From a bacterium 210820-DFI.6.37 (lineage in GTDB: Bacteria > Bacillota > Clostridia > Peptostreptococcales > Anaerovoracaceae), in the NCBI GenBank assembly GCA_020558355.1, contig JAJCKG010000008.1, positions 62,001-126,000 on the forward strand: a stretch of 64,000 nt of DNA. The letters are read 5' to 3'. A program made the position numbers and the translations under genes. The notes below the pieces were generated by a model that worked only from the letters and a program-made list of their open reading frames with translations, ran no database searches and was not told the DNA's origin. Of the stretch, positions 51,113-60,247 are shown piece after piece. How positions within the stretch are numbered: position 1 is the first letter of the stretch; each line of letters starts with the position of its first letter.

Positions 51113-53157
51113 AGAATCAAACTCTGTTTTCTCCCATCCGTATTGGAAGCCTGACTCTGAAAAACCGAGCAGTCATGGCTCCTATGGAACTGGGATTCTG
51201 TAATGAAACAAAAGGTCTTATCAATCAACAGATGATCGAGTTTTTCCGCCTCCGGGCCAAGGGAGGGCCAGGCCTTATCATTGTTGGCGGCGGACAGATC
51301 GATCCAGTCAACTACACGGACCGGGATATGGTGTGTGTATCGGACGACTCCGCAATGAAAGGACTCAAACAGCTGACCGATACCATCCATGAAGAAGACT
51401 GCGGCGTTTTTCTGCAGCTGATGCACTCGGGCAGATACGCGCCTTCCAGCCTGTATCATGGCGTCGGTCCGGTGGCGCCTTCTCCTGTCCCGTCCCGCCT
51501 GACCGGCGAGACGCCTCATGAACTCAGCCCAGATGAGATCCGCAGGCTGATCGGGCTTTACGCCGCCGCCTCATTGCGGGCAAAGAACTGCGGCTTTGAC
51601 GGCATCGAGCTTTGTGCCAATTCGGGATATCTGATCGGAGAATTTCTTTCTCCTCTGACCAACCAGAGGACAGACCGGTACGGCGGTGATCTGTCCGGCC
51701 GCATGACCTTTCTGCGGGAAATCATCGCCGCTGTTCAGGCGGCAGCCGGCTCAGATTTTCCATTAGGCGTCCGCATTGGAGGAAATGACTTTATGGCCGG
51801 AGGCAATCAGCTGGATGACGCGGTATACATCGCTAAGGAGCTGGAAAAGCTGGGAGTAAGCCTGATCTCCGTTACTGGCGGATGGCACGAGACCTCCGTT
51901 CCTCAGGTCACCATGGATGTTCCTCCGGGAACCTTCTCCTATCTGGGAGCGGCTATACATCAGGCGGTCTCTGTCCCTGTGGCTATGTCCAACCGTCTGG
52001 ATATGAAAACAGCCCAGCAGCTGGTGGAAGAGGATATCGCGGATCTGGCCGCAATGGCAAGGCCCTTTCTGGCTGATCCTTCCTGTGTCCGGAAAGCGGA
52101 AAACGGCGATTTTGATTCCATCCGTCCCTGCCTTGGCTGCAATCAGGGCTGCCTGGACAACATCATGCGCCACAGACCGGTCAAATGCCTGGCCAATCCA
52201 CTGGCAGGCCGGGAAGCGGAATTGATGAAAAACGGACTGCCGCCGGAACGCGGACAGGCAGCGGCGCCGCAAAGACTTCTGGTCATCGGCGCGGGCCCTG
52301 CCGGAATGGAATTCGCTCTGACCGCCGCAAAACGCGGGTATAAGGTCGCCGTTTGGGAAGCCGGAAAGGAAGCAGGCGGACAGCTGAATCTTGCGGCGGC
52401 CCCTCCGGGAAGACAGGATTTCAAAAAGCTGGTACACTATCTGTACCAGTCCTGCCTTGACCAGGGAGTCCAATTCTGTTTTGAAACAAAAGCAGAGAAG
52501 AAGACCCTGGCGCGGCAGCTTAAAACAGGCGCTTTTGACCGCGTTATCCTGGCAACCGGAGCCCGTCCGATCCAGCCTCCGTTTCCGCAGGATCCGGAAG
52601 CGGATATCCTGCAGGCCTGGGATGTGCTTGCCGGAAAAGCCAGAACCGGCAAAACAGTACTGATTATCGGCGGCGGAGCGGTAGGAGTTGAAACGGCCCT
52701 CTATCTTTCCCAAATCGGAACACTGACCCCGCGGCAGCTTGCCTTCCTTTTTCTGAATAAAGCGGAATCGGAAGACCGTCTGAGAAAGCTTCTGACACAG
52801 GGAAACAAACAGATTATACTTGTGGAAATGGAGCATAAGATTGGGAAGGATATCGGCATTACTTCCCGATGGGGAATGCTCTCCCGCTTAAAACAGGCCG
52901 GCGTTCGGATTCTGACCGATACCCGGGTTACCAGGGTCACTTCCCATGGCGCAGATCTGACCCTGCCAGATGGCTCCGCTCAGCATATCGACGCGGAAAC
53001 CATCGTTTTAGCGGCAGGCTCCCGCCCGCATTCTCATCTGCTGAAGGAGCTGGAAGAGTTCTCTGACCGCGTCACAGTATTAGGCGACGCGGGCGGTCCC
53101 GCAAAAGCTATGGACGCTGTTTTCCAGGGCTATGAGGCGGCGCTTGCATTGGATTAA
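51109..53157 (+). CDS. old-yellow-enzyme-type FMN/FAD/[4Fe-4S] enoate or dienoyl-CoA reductase
   Basis: 682 residues. A FMN barrel (1-335, with NRAVMAPM, FLQLMHSGRYAP and GGNDFMAGG), a cluster motif CLGCNQGC-N11-C (about 341-360), an FAD domain (GAGPAGMEFALTAAKRG, about 390) and an NAD(P) domain (IIGGGAVGVETALY). This is the layout of 2,4-dienoyl-CoA reductase FadH, 2-enoate reductase and the bile-acid enzymes BaiCD/BaiH. It reduces a conjugated C=C, probably on an acid or CoA ester, using NAD(P)H. The start at 51109 overlaps the hydratase stop. Confidence 0.9.
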   Translation: MKNQTLFSPIRIGSLTLKNRAVMAPMELGFCNETKGLINQQMIEFFRLRAKGGPGLIIVGGGQIDPVNYTDRDMVCVSDDSAMKGLKQLTDTIHEEDCGVFLQLMHSGRYAPSSLYHGVGPVAPSPVPSRLTGETPHELSPDEIRRLIGLYAAASLRAKNCGFDGIELCANSGYLIGEFLSPLTNQRTDRYGGDLSGRMTFLREIIAAVQAAAGSDFPLGVRIGGNDFMAGGNQLDDAVYIAKELEKLGVSLISVTGGWHETSVPQVTMDVPPGTFSYLGAAIHQAVSVPVAMSNRLDMKTAQQLVEEDIADLAAMARPFLADPSCVRKAENGDFDSIRPCLGCNQGCLDNIMRHRPVKCLANPLAGREAELMKNGLPPERGQAAAPQRLLVIGAGPAGMEFALTAAKRGYKVAVWEAGKEAGGQLNLAAAPPGRQDFKKLVHYLYQSCLDQGVQFCFETKAEKKTLARQLKTGAFDRVILATGARPIQPPFPQDPEADILQAWDVLAGKARTGKTVLIIGGGAVGVETALYLSQIGTLTPRQLAFLFLNKAESEDRLRKLLTQGNKQIILVEMEHKIGKDIGITSRWGMLSRLKQAGVRILTDTRVTRVTSHGADLTLPDGSAQHIDAETIVLAAGSRPHSHLLKELEEFSDRVTVLGDAGGPAKAMDAVFQGYEAALALD

Positions 53158-53163
53158 AATATT

Positions 53164-53216
53164 AAATCCGCGGCGGCAAAGGAGCTTGTAAAAGCGTTCT
53201 TTGCCGCTGCGGATTT
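53164..53216. terminator. bidirectional terminator between convergent operons
   Basis: AAATCCGC-G-GCGGCAAAG paired with CTTTGCCGC-T-GCGGATTT, T-rich on both sides. Confidence 0.85.
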
Positions 53217-53223
53217 TTCTATT

Positions 53224-53730
53224 TTATTTTTCCCAATATTTTTTCAGTCGATCCAGGGGCATTACCAGCAGCCCCATATCCGGCACATAAAAATAAAGCG
53301 CAAACCCGCTTTTACAGCGGAATACACATTCCAGGCAGGGGTCCTCATCGCAATAAGCGTAGGCGTCCTCTTCCGCCAAGGCAAAAACCACAGAGGGGCT
53401 TTTTTGTTTTGGAATAAATTTTAGCTGGCCGCCGGAGAAGGTATGGAGCCATACCCATTCCGGAGAACACTCTCTTGGCCAGCGCGCCTGGATGCCATTT
53501 TGATCATATCCGCCCACGATCTGATAATCAAAGCCGGATTCGCCAGGAGACAGCTGTCTCGCCTTTAATTCTTCCATATCCTGACCGCAGCATTGAAGCG
53601 GGCGGGCCTGCCCGCCATAAGACGGCACAATTTTTTTACATTCTCCGCAGCGGTAAAACACGGGCGCCTGCTGCCGCAGAGAGGGCTTGGAGCCGGACCG
53701 GCAGCGGAAAATACCATAGCTCTGCCCCAC
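53224..53730 (-). CDS. desulfoferrodoxin-like protein with desulforedoxin iron site but degenerate reductase site
   Basis: 168 residues, GTG start at 53730 behind GGGAGG. Cys28, Cys31, Cys47 and Cys48 have the exact C-x2-C-x15-CC spacing of desulforedoxin Fe(Cys)4 sites. The C-terminal part follows the superoxide reductase pattern (PEWVWLHTF, GGQLKFIPKQKSPSVVFALA, YCDED), but the His ligands of HPM..EH and of CNxHG are replaced; only Cys127 of the ligand set remains. Three extra Cys follow (132, 135, 139). Superoxide reduction is unlikely; electron transfer with the ETF operon is a guess. It lies 3 bases after etfA. Confidence 0.72.
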   Translation of the reverse strand: MGQSYGIFRCRSGSKPSLRQQAPVFYRCGECKKIVPSYGGQARPLQCCGQDMEELKARQLSPGESGFDYQIVGGYDQNGIQARWPRECSPEWVWLHTFSGGQLKFIPKQKSPSVVFALAEEDAYAYCDEDPCLECVFRCKSGFALYFYVPDMGLLVMPLDRLKKYWEK

Positions 53731-53733
53731 GGC

Positions 53734-54705
53734 TTACACCTCCCATCGGGAGAGCCAGGCCGAAACGATCTGTGCCGCATCCCCTACAATGCCATATCTG
53801 GCATAGCGAAAAATAGGGGCCTCCGGGTCCGAGTTGATTGCGATAACGCAGGTATCCTCGCTGACCCCTGTCATATGCTGGGCATATCCGCTGATGCCGC
53901 AGGCAATATATACTTTGGGAGCAATATGGACCCCGCTTTGTCCGATCATCTGCTCCTGCTTTGCCCAGCCTTCATCCACTGCCGCTCTGGTCGCTCCCAG
54001 GGCCCCGCCCATCAGCTCCGCCAGACGGCCTAAGGCCTGAAAATTTTCTTTGCTTCCCATACCATTTCCTCCGCCGATAATCAATTCCGCGCTGGAAAGC
54101 AGATTGGGCGCGGAAACAACCGGCTTTACTTCCAATACCTGAACCAGGTCTTCTTTCAGATTTATTTCTTCCCGTATGATTTCCGGCTCGGACGGTATTT
54201 CCTCCGCCTTTGGAAACCGCCCCGGCAAAAGTGTAGCCATCTGGGGCCGTCTTTCTTCGCAGACGATCCGCGCGAAGCCGCTGTCAGCAGAGGGGCATTC
54301 CCAGATCACGACTCCCCCCGGGCCAACCGACAAAGCGCTGCAGTCCGCTGTCAGACCGGTCTTTTTAAAAACAGCCAGCCGGCTTGCCGCTCCGCGCCCC
54401 AGATCGCTTGCCGGAAACAGCGCTATATCCGGAGCTTTGTTTTCCGCCAGACGGCAAAGCGCCTCGCTGATGTGGTTATCCGTATAAAAAGTTTTTCCTG
54501 TCAGCCTGACTACATAGACGCCATCGGCTCCAAGACAGCGGATCCGCTCTTCCGCCTGCTCTGTTTCCGTTCCCAGCAGCACAGCATATAGTTTTTTCTG
54601 TGTCTGCCTGGCAATGCTTCTTCCGGCAAAGAGAAGCTCGCTGTAAGAGCTGTCCAGCTTCCCGTCCCTGCATTCAGCAAAAATCCATATCTCATTTCCA
54701 TCCAT
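53734..54705 (-). CDS. etfA: electron transfer flavoprotein alpha subunit
   Basis: 323 residues. The C-terminal FAD-binding half is canonical: GALGATRAAVDEGWA, QMIGQSGVHIAPKVYIACG, SGYAQHMTG and VIAINSDPEAPIF. With EtfB it carries electrons from the acyl-CoA dehydrogenases (or to them, if bifurcating). It lies 13 bases after etfB. I cannot tell a bifurcating from a simple ETF by eye. Confidence 0.94.
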   Translation of the reverse strand: MDGNEIWIFAECRDGKLDSSYSELLFAGRSIARQTQKKLYAVLLGTETEQAEERIRCLGADGVYVVRLTGKTFYTDNHISEALCRLAENKAPDIALFPASDLGRGAASRLAVFKKTGLTADCSALSVGPGGVVIWECPSADSGFARIVCEERRPQMATLLPGRFPKAEEIPSEPEIIREEINLKEDLVQVLEVKPVVSAPNLLSSAELIIGGGNGMGSKENFQALGRLAELMGGALGATRAAVDEGWAKQEQMIGQSGVHIAPKVYIACGISGYAQHMTGVSEDTCVIAINSDPEAPIFRYARYGIVGDAAQIVSAWLSRWEV

Positions 54706-54718
54706 AGCTTTTTCCTCC

Positions 54719-55465
54719 TCAGCGGCTTATCGGACATCCGGCTCCCGCCAGACAATCTTCAAGGGCGGCGGCCAAATCCTCCATAGTTTCTCCAGTTAAA
54801 AAAGCGCATTTTCCCGCCATTTCCGCCTGACAGGTATCTACCACCTGGGTAGGGGAGTCCTGTCCTACGCCGGCCGCTTTTCTGTCGGGAATCAGGTCCT
54901 CGCCCAGTACGCGGATCGGCGCGTCAAGAGAATAGAGCAGACGCTCCAGGGTAGCGTACCTGGGATGATTGGACTCTTCAAGAACAGAAACAAGCACCGG
55001 GGGCTTTACCCGAATCCTTTCTTCTCTGAACTCGGTTCTCCGCGTCAGGATCAGTCCCTCTTCCCCGGGATCAATGGAAATTACCCGTGAAAAATAGGGG
55101 ATCCCAAGCCTCGCGGCCAGAAACGCTCCCATCTGACCCGTATCTCCGTCGCTGGAACGGGTCCCGCAGAAAACCACATCCGCTCCGCCTGTTTCCTTTA
55201 TGGCCGCTGCCAGCACAGCGCTGGTGCCGTAAGTATCTGAGCCAGCAAAGGCTTTTCCCGTAATCAGTGTGCCGCTGTCGGCTCCCATGGCGATTACATC
55301 CCGCAGCGCGGCCTCTGCCGCGGGCGCTCCCATGGTGACTGCTTCCAGCTCAGCTTTGGTGGTTTCTTTCAGCTGAAGCGCCAGCTCGACAGCGAAAAGA
55401 TCCGCCTGATTCAGCTTCATGCCGTCGTTTTCCGGCACCTGTTTTACGCAGACCGCAATCTTCAT
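54719..55465 (-). CDS. etfB: electron transfer flavoprotein beta subunit
   Basis: 248 residues. CVKQVPE at the start, ELALQLKE, EAVTMGAPAAEAALRDVIAM and FCGTRSSDGDTGQMGAFLAA are EtfB signatures. The pair serves the two acyl-CoA dehydrogenases of the operon. The ATG overlaps the upstream dehydrogenase stop by 4 bases. Confidence 0.94.
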   Translation of the reverse strand: MKIAVCVKQVPENDGMKLNQADLFAVELALQLKETTKAELEAVTMGAPAAEAALRDVIAMGADSGTLITGKAFAGSDTYGTSAVLAAAIKETGGADVVFCGTRSSDGDTGQMGAFLAARLGIPYFSRVISIDPGEEGLILTRRTEFREERIRVKPPVLVSVLEESNHPRYATLERLLYSLDAPIRVLGEDLIPDRKAAGVGQDSPTQVVDTCQAEMAGKCAFLTGETMEDLAAALEDCLAGAGCPISR

Positions 55466-56631
55466 CTCCGCTTCCCTCCTTTTCCGTATTCCTGCTTCAG
55501 ACAGGAGGCAATGGTCATTCTCTGGATTTGATTTGTCCCTTCTGTGATCTGAAAGGCCTTCATATCCCGCATCAGCTTTTCCACCGGGTAATCCCGATTG
55601 TAGCCGTATCCTCCAAAGATCTGAACCGCGTCCGCGACAACCTTTTGTCCCGCGTCTGTAACAAAGGTCTTTGTAATAGCTCCGTCCTTCTGCACATCGA
55701 CCCCCGCGTCCATCATCCGCATAGTATTATTCACCAGACAGCGGGAGGTTTCCAGCCGAATCGCCATATCCGCCAGCATCTGCTGAACCATTTGAAAGTC
55801 TATAATAGGGTGATCGAACTGGCTGCGGTTCATGGCATACCGCATGCTTTCATCTAACGCCCGCTGCATGATCCCGACTGCCAGCACCGCCAGAAACGGC
55901 CGGGACAGGTTCAGGGCCCGCATTGCCAGTTTAAAGCCGTCTCCTTCTTTTCCGATCCTCCGGTCAGCCGGCACCCGGACATTGCGGAAAGTGACATCCA
56001 CTGTATTGGACAGCCGTAAGCCCATTTTATCCTCTTCCCGTCCAATCACGATTTTTCCGGGAGCCTCCCTTTCTACAAGAAAAGCGGAAATCCCCCGGCT
56101 TCCGGCAGCTGTGTCGGTCCGGGCGAAAACGACATAGATATCCGCCCAGGCCCCGTTGGTAATAAAGGTCTTTTGGGCGTTGAGAATGTATTCATTCGTC
56201 TCCGGATCATACTCAGCCGTTGCCCGCATCGCGGCAGGGTCGGAGCCCGCTCCGGCTTCTGTCAGGGCAAAACACGCGAATCCGCCTTCTTTAATACGCT
56301 CCGCGAAGTAGGCGGCCTGCTCCTTTGTGCCTGCCAGAATCACGTTGCGCAAAGCTACAAAGGTGCAGACAAGACCCAGGGCGTAGCCCGCGTCCACCTT
56401 GGCTACCTCTTCAAAAATTACGGCCGCCGATTCATAGCTTAGCCCTACTCCGCCGTATTCCTTTGGGATCTCCGCCATATGGAGCCCCATTTGAAAAGCG
56501 TATCGGTACAGCTCCCTGGGGCATTTTCCTGTTTTATCCGCTTCGGGAACATAAGGCTTCACCTCATTTTCCATCATCTTTTGGACCAGCTGAATCATAG
56601 CCGACTGCTCTCTGGTATACATTAAACTCAT
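55462..56631 (-). CDS. acyl-CoA dehydrogenase 1
   Basis: 389 residues, full length. FALTEAGAGSDPAAMRATAE and KTFITNGAWADIYVVFARTD bind FAD and substrate; IFGGYGYNRDYPVEKLMRD and the catalytic-Glu segment ITEGTNQIQR (about 371-380) are intact. It interconverts an acyl-CoA and its 2,3-enoyl-CoA, passing electrons to EtfBA. It lies 52 bases after dehydrogenase 2, with an intervening hairpin and its own GGAGG. Substrate unknown; similar to short-chain and cyclic-acid members. Confidence 0.92.
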   Translation of the reverse strand: MSLMYTREQSAMIQLVQKMMENEVKPYVPEADKTGKCPRELYRYAFQMGLHMAEIPKEYGGVGLSYESAAVIFEEVAKVDAGYALGLVCTFVALRNVILAGTKEQAAYFAERIKEGGFACFALTEAGAGSDPAAMRATAEYDPETNEYILNAQKTFITNGAWADIYVVFARTDTAAGSRGISAFLVEREAPGKIVIGREEDKMGLRLSNTVDVTFRNVRVPADRRIGKEGDGFKLAMRALNLSRPFLAVLAVGIMQRALDESMRYAMNRSQFDHPIIDFQMVQQMLADMAIRLETSRCLVNNTMRMMDAGVDVQKDGAITKTFVTDAGQKVVADAVQIFGGYGYNRDYPVEKLMRDMKAFQITEGTNQIQRMTIASCLKQEYGKGGKRR

Positions 56632-56683
56632 ATTGTTCCTCCACAGGATAACAGGGCCACCCTGACGGATGGCCCTGCCTTTT
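56632..56683 (-). other. intercistronic hairpin between the two acyl-CoA dehydrogenase genes
   Basis: AGGGCCA...TGGCCCT (about 56650-56672) on the minus strand, without a T run on that side; probably a processing or stability stem rather than a terminator. Confidence 0.4.
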
Positions 56684-57868
56684 TTAATCCAGATACGTTA
56701 AATTTCCTCTGTTTTTTACAACCTCTCGGGCAATGGTGCTGCGCTGTACACTTGGCGCTCCTTCCTCCAGCCACATTGCGCGACAGTCCCGGTAAAGCCT
56801 TTCCAAAGGACCGTATTCACAGTCCTCAAAATATCCTACGCCGCCGAAAATCTCCAGCGCTTCATCGGAAACCATGCGGACCGTATCAATGGAAAAGAGC
56901 TTGCACATAGCCGCTTTTTCTTCGATCTCAGGTCCCTTTGGATTATCCATATAATCTTTGGCAAAATCGTATACCATCGCTCGGAGCGCATGGATCGATG
57001 TGGCCATATTGGCGATCTTAGCTTTGATCATCTGACGCTCAATAATGGGTTTTCCAAAAGTTACCCGGTCCTCCGCGCGGCGTATGCTCATCTCCAGCAT
57101 ACGCTGGCTCATACCCAGATTGGATACTGCTACATGCACCCGGGAAATCGCCAGAGAGTAGAGCGCAATCTCAAGGCCCTGACCTTCTTCACCCAGGAGA
57201 TATTTTTTATTGATCCTCATATCCGTAAATTTAAGACCTGTATGACCGGCTCCCCGGCAGCCCATCATATGCGGCATGGGTACCACTTCATAGCCCGGTG
57301 TTGTCACATCTACGAAAAACGCGCTGAGGCGCTTATCTCCAGACGCGTCAGGGTCTGTTACCGCAAATACATAGGCAAAATCACAGCAGTCTGTATGGGA
57401 GATCAGATATTTCTCTCCATTGAGAATATAGTCGTCTCCGTCCTTCACAGCCGTTGTGTGAAGATCGGCGCCAGTGCCTCCTGTCTTCTCAGTCAGGGCA
57501 AAGCAGGTATATACGCTCTTATCCTGGAACAGGGGCATATATTTTTCTTTCAGTTCATCAGAGCCGTAATCGTCCAGAATCCTCCAGTTCATATCCACCG
57601 CGTAGTGCAGATGCATCCGCATTCCTCCGGGTCCTCTGGAAAACTCCTCCTGGACCTTTAGGATCTCCAGCTCAGAAAGACCCCAGCCACCGTATTTTTC
57701 CGGCAAAGAGCAGCGGTACAGGTTATTATCCCTGGCCAGCTGATAAAACTCCTGGGGGAATTTATTGGTTACTTCGATTTCCCGCTGCATTTCATCAAAC
57801 GGCCCTTCTGCCAGTTCTCGAATCTGTTTCAGATAGGCCTCAAATTCTTCTTTTGTTAATTTACTCAT
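56684..57868 (-). CDS. acyl-CoA dehydrogenase 2
   Basis: 394 residues. FALTEKTGGTGADLHTTAVK, GEKYLISHTDCCDFAYVFAV, and the C-terminal IFGGVGYFEDCEYGPLERLY then LEEGAPSVQR, with the Glu of the canonical EGT position kept but GT changed to GA. It differs clearly from dehydrogenase 1, so the two probably act on different intermediates or form a complex. First gene of the five-gene operon acd2-acd1-etfB-etfA-dfx-like. Confidence 0.9.
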   Translation of the reverse strand: MSKLTKEEFEAYLKQIRELAEGPFDEMQREIEVTNKFPQEFYQLARDNNLYRCSLPEKYGGWGLSELEILKVQEEFSRGPGGMRMHLHYAVDMNWRILDDYGSDELKEKYMPLFQDKSVYTCFALTEKTGGTGADLHTTAVKDGDDYILNGEKYLISHTDCCDFAYVFAVTDPDASGDKRLSAFFVDVTTPGYEVVPMPHMMGCRGAGHTGLKFTDMRINKKYLLGEEGQGLEIALYSLAISRVHVAVSNLGMSQRMLEMSIRRAEDRVTFGKPIIERQMIKAKIANMATSIHALRAMVYDFAKDYMDNPKGPEIEEKAAMCKLFSIDTVRMVSDEALEIFGGVGYFEDCEYGPLERLYRDCRAMWLEEGAPSVQRSTIAREVVKNRGNLTYLD

Positions 57869-58123
57869 GAAAAGCTCCTTTTATCTCCGTATTCTCCATC
57901 ATTGTATTGGATTGACCTGGGGATTTCTAATCGTTATTCCATATCATTTTTAAAAAACCCATAGCTGTTTTCTATTTATGTTTTGCCCTTTTTGCGTTTA
58001 AATAGCTTTTTCCTATGGATTCCATAAATCCTATTTTGATATTGTATTATACCAAAATCGCATAATTGTGATACATTAGATGCTGGAATAATGACATGAA
58101 TTACATAACTAAAGGAGGCTGTA
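57869..58123. promoter_or_regulatory. divergent promoter region of the acyl-CoA dehydrogenase and ligase operons
   Basis: AT-rich. It holds TATGGA-T-TCCATA (58014-58026), a TATTAT box (58045-58050) that may serve the ligase operon, and ATTTTGATATTGTA (58033-58046), which recurs almost exactly ahead of the lysR gene (62970-62985). A common regulator is plausible. No -35 is convincing. Confidence 0.4.
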
Positions 58124-59755
58124 ATGCAAGAACCTATTATAAATGAAGCATTAAAACAGAAATGGTACGATGAAGGCTGGTGGACAAAGGAAAGCCTCAT
58201 TGACAACTGGAATGAGACAGTAAAAAAGCACCCTTACCGGGAATTTATTACAGAGGATTCCGGCGCCCGTTATACTTACGCGGAAATCGATGATCTGGCG
58301 GGACGGGTAGCTTCCTACCTGGCGGATATGGGCGTAAAGCCGGGAGATACGGTATCCTTTCAGCTGCCGATCTGGGTTGAAGCTGTAATCATTACAATCG
58401 GAGCCTGGAAGATCGGCGCTGTCGTAAGCCCTATCGCGCTGTTCTACAATCATGATGATGTAAGGACCCGGCTGCAGCTCAATGAGTGCGCCATTTTTTT
58501 CTGTCCTACCTTCTATTACAAAACGGATTTTGAAGTGCAAGTGGACATGCCCAACGCGTATCTTCCTCACTTAAAGCACGTTGTTCTCATCGACCGGGAA
58601 CGCCCGAGAAAGCGCGCTTTCGTCACTATGCGGGAAATCTTTCAGATCTACCGGCCTTATGAAGGAAGCGTTTGTGTTGACGCGGACAGCGTCGCGGCGA
58701 TTCTCTTTACCTCCGGCACTACCGGGGACGCAAACGGCGTTATGCTGACTCATAATAACCTGCGCTTTGCGGAATTGGAATTCGCCAGAGAGCTGGATCT
58801 GAGCGGGAACGATGTTATGTTCATGCCTTCCCCTCTGAACCACGCTATCGGCTTTCAGCACGGGATCCTGTGCGTTTATCTGTTAGGCGCCCGGCTTGTC
58901 CTGCAGCAGCGCTTTAACGCGCCGGACGCGATCGCTCTTATCAACGAGGAAAAATGCACCTATTCCATGGGGGCTACGCCTTTTGTCTTTGACATTCTGG
59001 AGCAGCTGGACAAGACAGGAGAAACCCTTCCTACTATGCGGTTTTACCTCAGCGGCGGAGCCCATGTCCCTTCCTCTATGATTCAGTGGGCATGGAAGCA
59101 TAATATTCTGCTGGCGGAGGTCTATGGCTCAACAGAAAGCACGCCTCACACCTTTGTTCCCATCGATGAGGTCCTTTCCCGCAATGGAACTGTATCAGGG
59201 CGGCCTGTTCACGGCGCGGAAGTCCGCATCGTGGATTCTGAAGGCAAACAGGTAGCCGAGGGCGAGGAAGGCGAAGAGCAGTCCAGAGGACCCCAGGTCT
59301 TTGTGGGCTACGCCGGACGTCCGCAGGCCGCTAAACGGGTACTGGATGAAGACGGCTGGTATCACAGCGGCGACCTGGCCACCCGCTTTGACCACGGCTT
59401 TTACCGCATTTCTGGACGGATCAAGGACATTATCATCCGCGGCGGAGAAAATCTCAACAGCGCTACGCTCAATGCCAATCTGGAGCAGATGCCTAAGATC
59501 CGCGAACATGAGATTGTGGGTATGCCGGATGATCGTCTGGGAGAGCGGATCTGCGCCTATGTGACGCTGGCAGAGGGCGTAAGCCAACTGACTCTGGAGG
59601 AGCTGCTGGACTGGATGAAGGAGCGGAATATCCCGAAATGGCAGTGGCCGGAGCGCCTGGAAGTGGTGGATGAGCTGCCTTACACCGATACAGGAAAAGT
59701 TAAAAAATATCTTCTGCGGGAGGACATTGCCGCAAAAGTAAGCCAGGAGAAATAA
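58124..59755 (+). CDS. AMP-forming acyl-CoA synthetase
   Basis: 543 residues of the ANL family. P-loop LFTSGTTGDANGVMLTHNN (about 193-211), where the usual Pro-Lys-Gly is Ala-Asn-Gly; YGSTES; YHSGDLATRFDHG; GRIKDIIIRGGENLN; and the late catalytic Lys in TDTGKVKKYLL. It activates a carboxylic acid with ATP and CoA. Similar overall to the CaiC/BaiB/medium-chain ligase group. GGAGG precedes the ATG. It heads the operon ligase-thioesterase-transporter. Confidence 0.9.
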   Translation: MQEPIINEALKQKWYDEGWWTKESLIDNWNETVKKHPYREFITEDSGARYTYAEIDDLAGRVASYLADMGVKPGDTVSFQLPIWVEAVIITIGAWKIGAVVSPIALFYNHDDVRTRLQLNECAIFFCPTFYYKTDFEVQVDMPNAYLPHLKHVVLIDRERPRKRAFVTMREIFQIYRPYEGSVCVDADSVAAILFTSGTTGDANGVMLTHNNLRFAELEFARELDLSGNDVMFMPSPLNHAIGFQHGILCVYLLGARLVLQQRFNAPDAIALINEEKCTYSMGATPFVFDILEQLDKTGETLPTMRFYLSGGAHVPSSMIQWAWKHNILLAEVYGSTESTPHTFVPIDEVLSRNGTVSGRPVHGAEVRIVDSEGKQVAEGEEGEEQSRGPQVFVGYAGRPQAAKRVLDEDGWYHSGDLATRFDHGFYRISGRIKDIIIRGGENLNSATLNANLEQMPKIREHEIVGMPDDRLGERICAYVTLAEGVSQLTLEELLDWMKERNIPKWQWPERLEVVDELPYTDTGKVKKYLLREDIAAKVSQEK

Positions 59756-59758
59756 GAA

Positions 59759-60223
59759 ATGAGGAAGGAACAATATCCCGGAGAGATGTTTCAATCTCTG
59801 CTGAAAGGACTTCAACATGATCCCGGCAACGCCTCCGGCCCGTACGGCTCGGCCATCATGCCTGAACTTCTTTCCTGCGATCCCAGAGGACTGGAAGCGC
59901 TGTACCGGTATTCTTCTGACGCCCTTTTATCCAACGCCGCAGGCAGCATTCACGGCGGCGCAGTTGCCACCTGGATGGATATATGTCAGGGGAATCTCAT
60001 TGCCTGGGTCAACGGCGGCTATCCAGACCCTACCATTTCTTTGCAGCTGTCCTATATGCGCCCGGTCATTCCGGGCAGACCGGCTTTTATACGTTCAAAA
60101 ATTCAGCATGTCAGTGGGCGCCTTTGCTTCGCTTCCAGCTGGTTATGGCAGACGGAGGGCGAAACAGCGGCCTCGGCTTCCGGCGTCTTTCGCGTCGGAG
60201 TACCGCTTACTGTCAATATTTAA
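59759..60223 (+). CDS. PaaI-type hotdog thioesterase
   Basis: 154 residues. SIHGGAVATWMDICQGNLIA (about 62-81) is the hotdog motif of PaaI/YiiD-type thioesterases, followed by ISLQLSYMRPVIPG. It would hydrolyse acyl-CoA, perhaps releasing stalled or end products of the pathway. It starts 3 bases after the ligase stop. Confidence 0.85.
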   Translation: MRKEQYPGEMFQSLLKGLQHDPGNASGPYGSAIMPELLSCDPRGLEALYRYSSDALLSNAAGSIHGGAVATWMDICQGNLIAWVNGGYPDPTISLQLSYMRPVIPGRPAFIRSKIQHVSGRLCFASSWLWQTEGETAASASGVFRVGVPLTVNI

Positions 60224-60247
60224 GTAATAAAGGAGTACATAACAAGA

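Noticed and set aside
53224..53730. Active superoxide reductase
   Set aside because: The His ligands expected from desulfoferrodoxin are not visible; only the desulforedoxin site and fold pattern remain.
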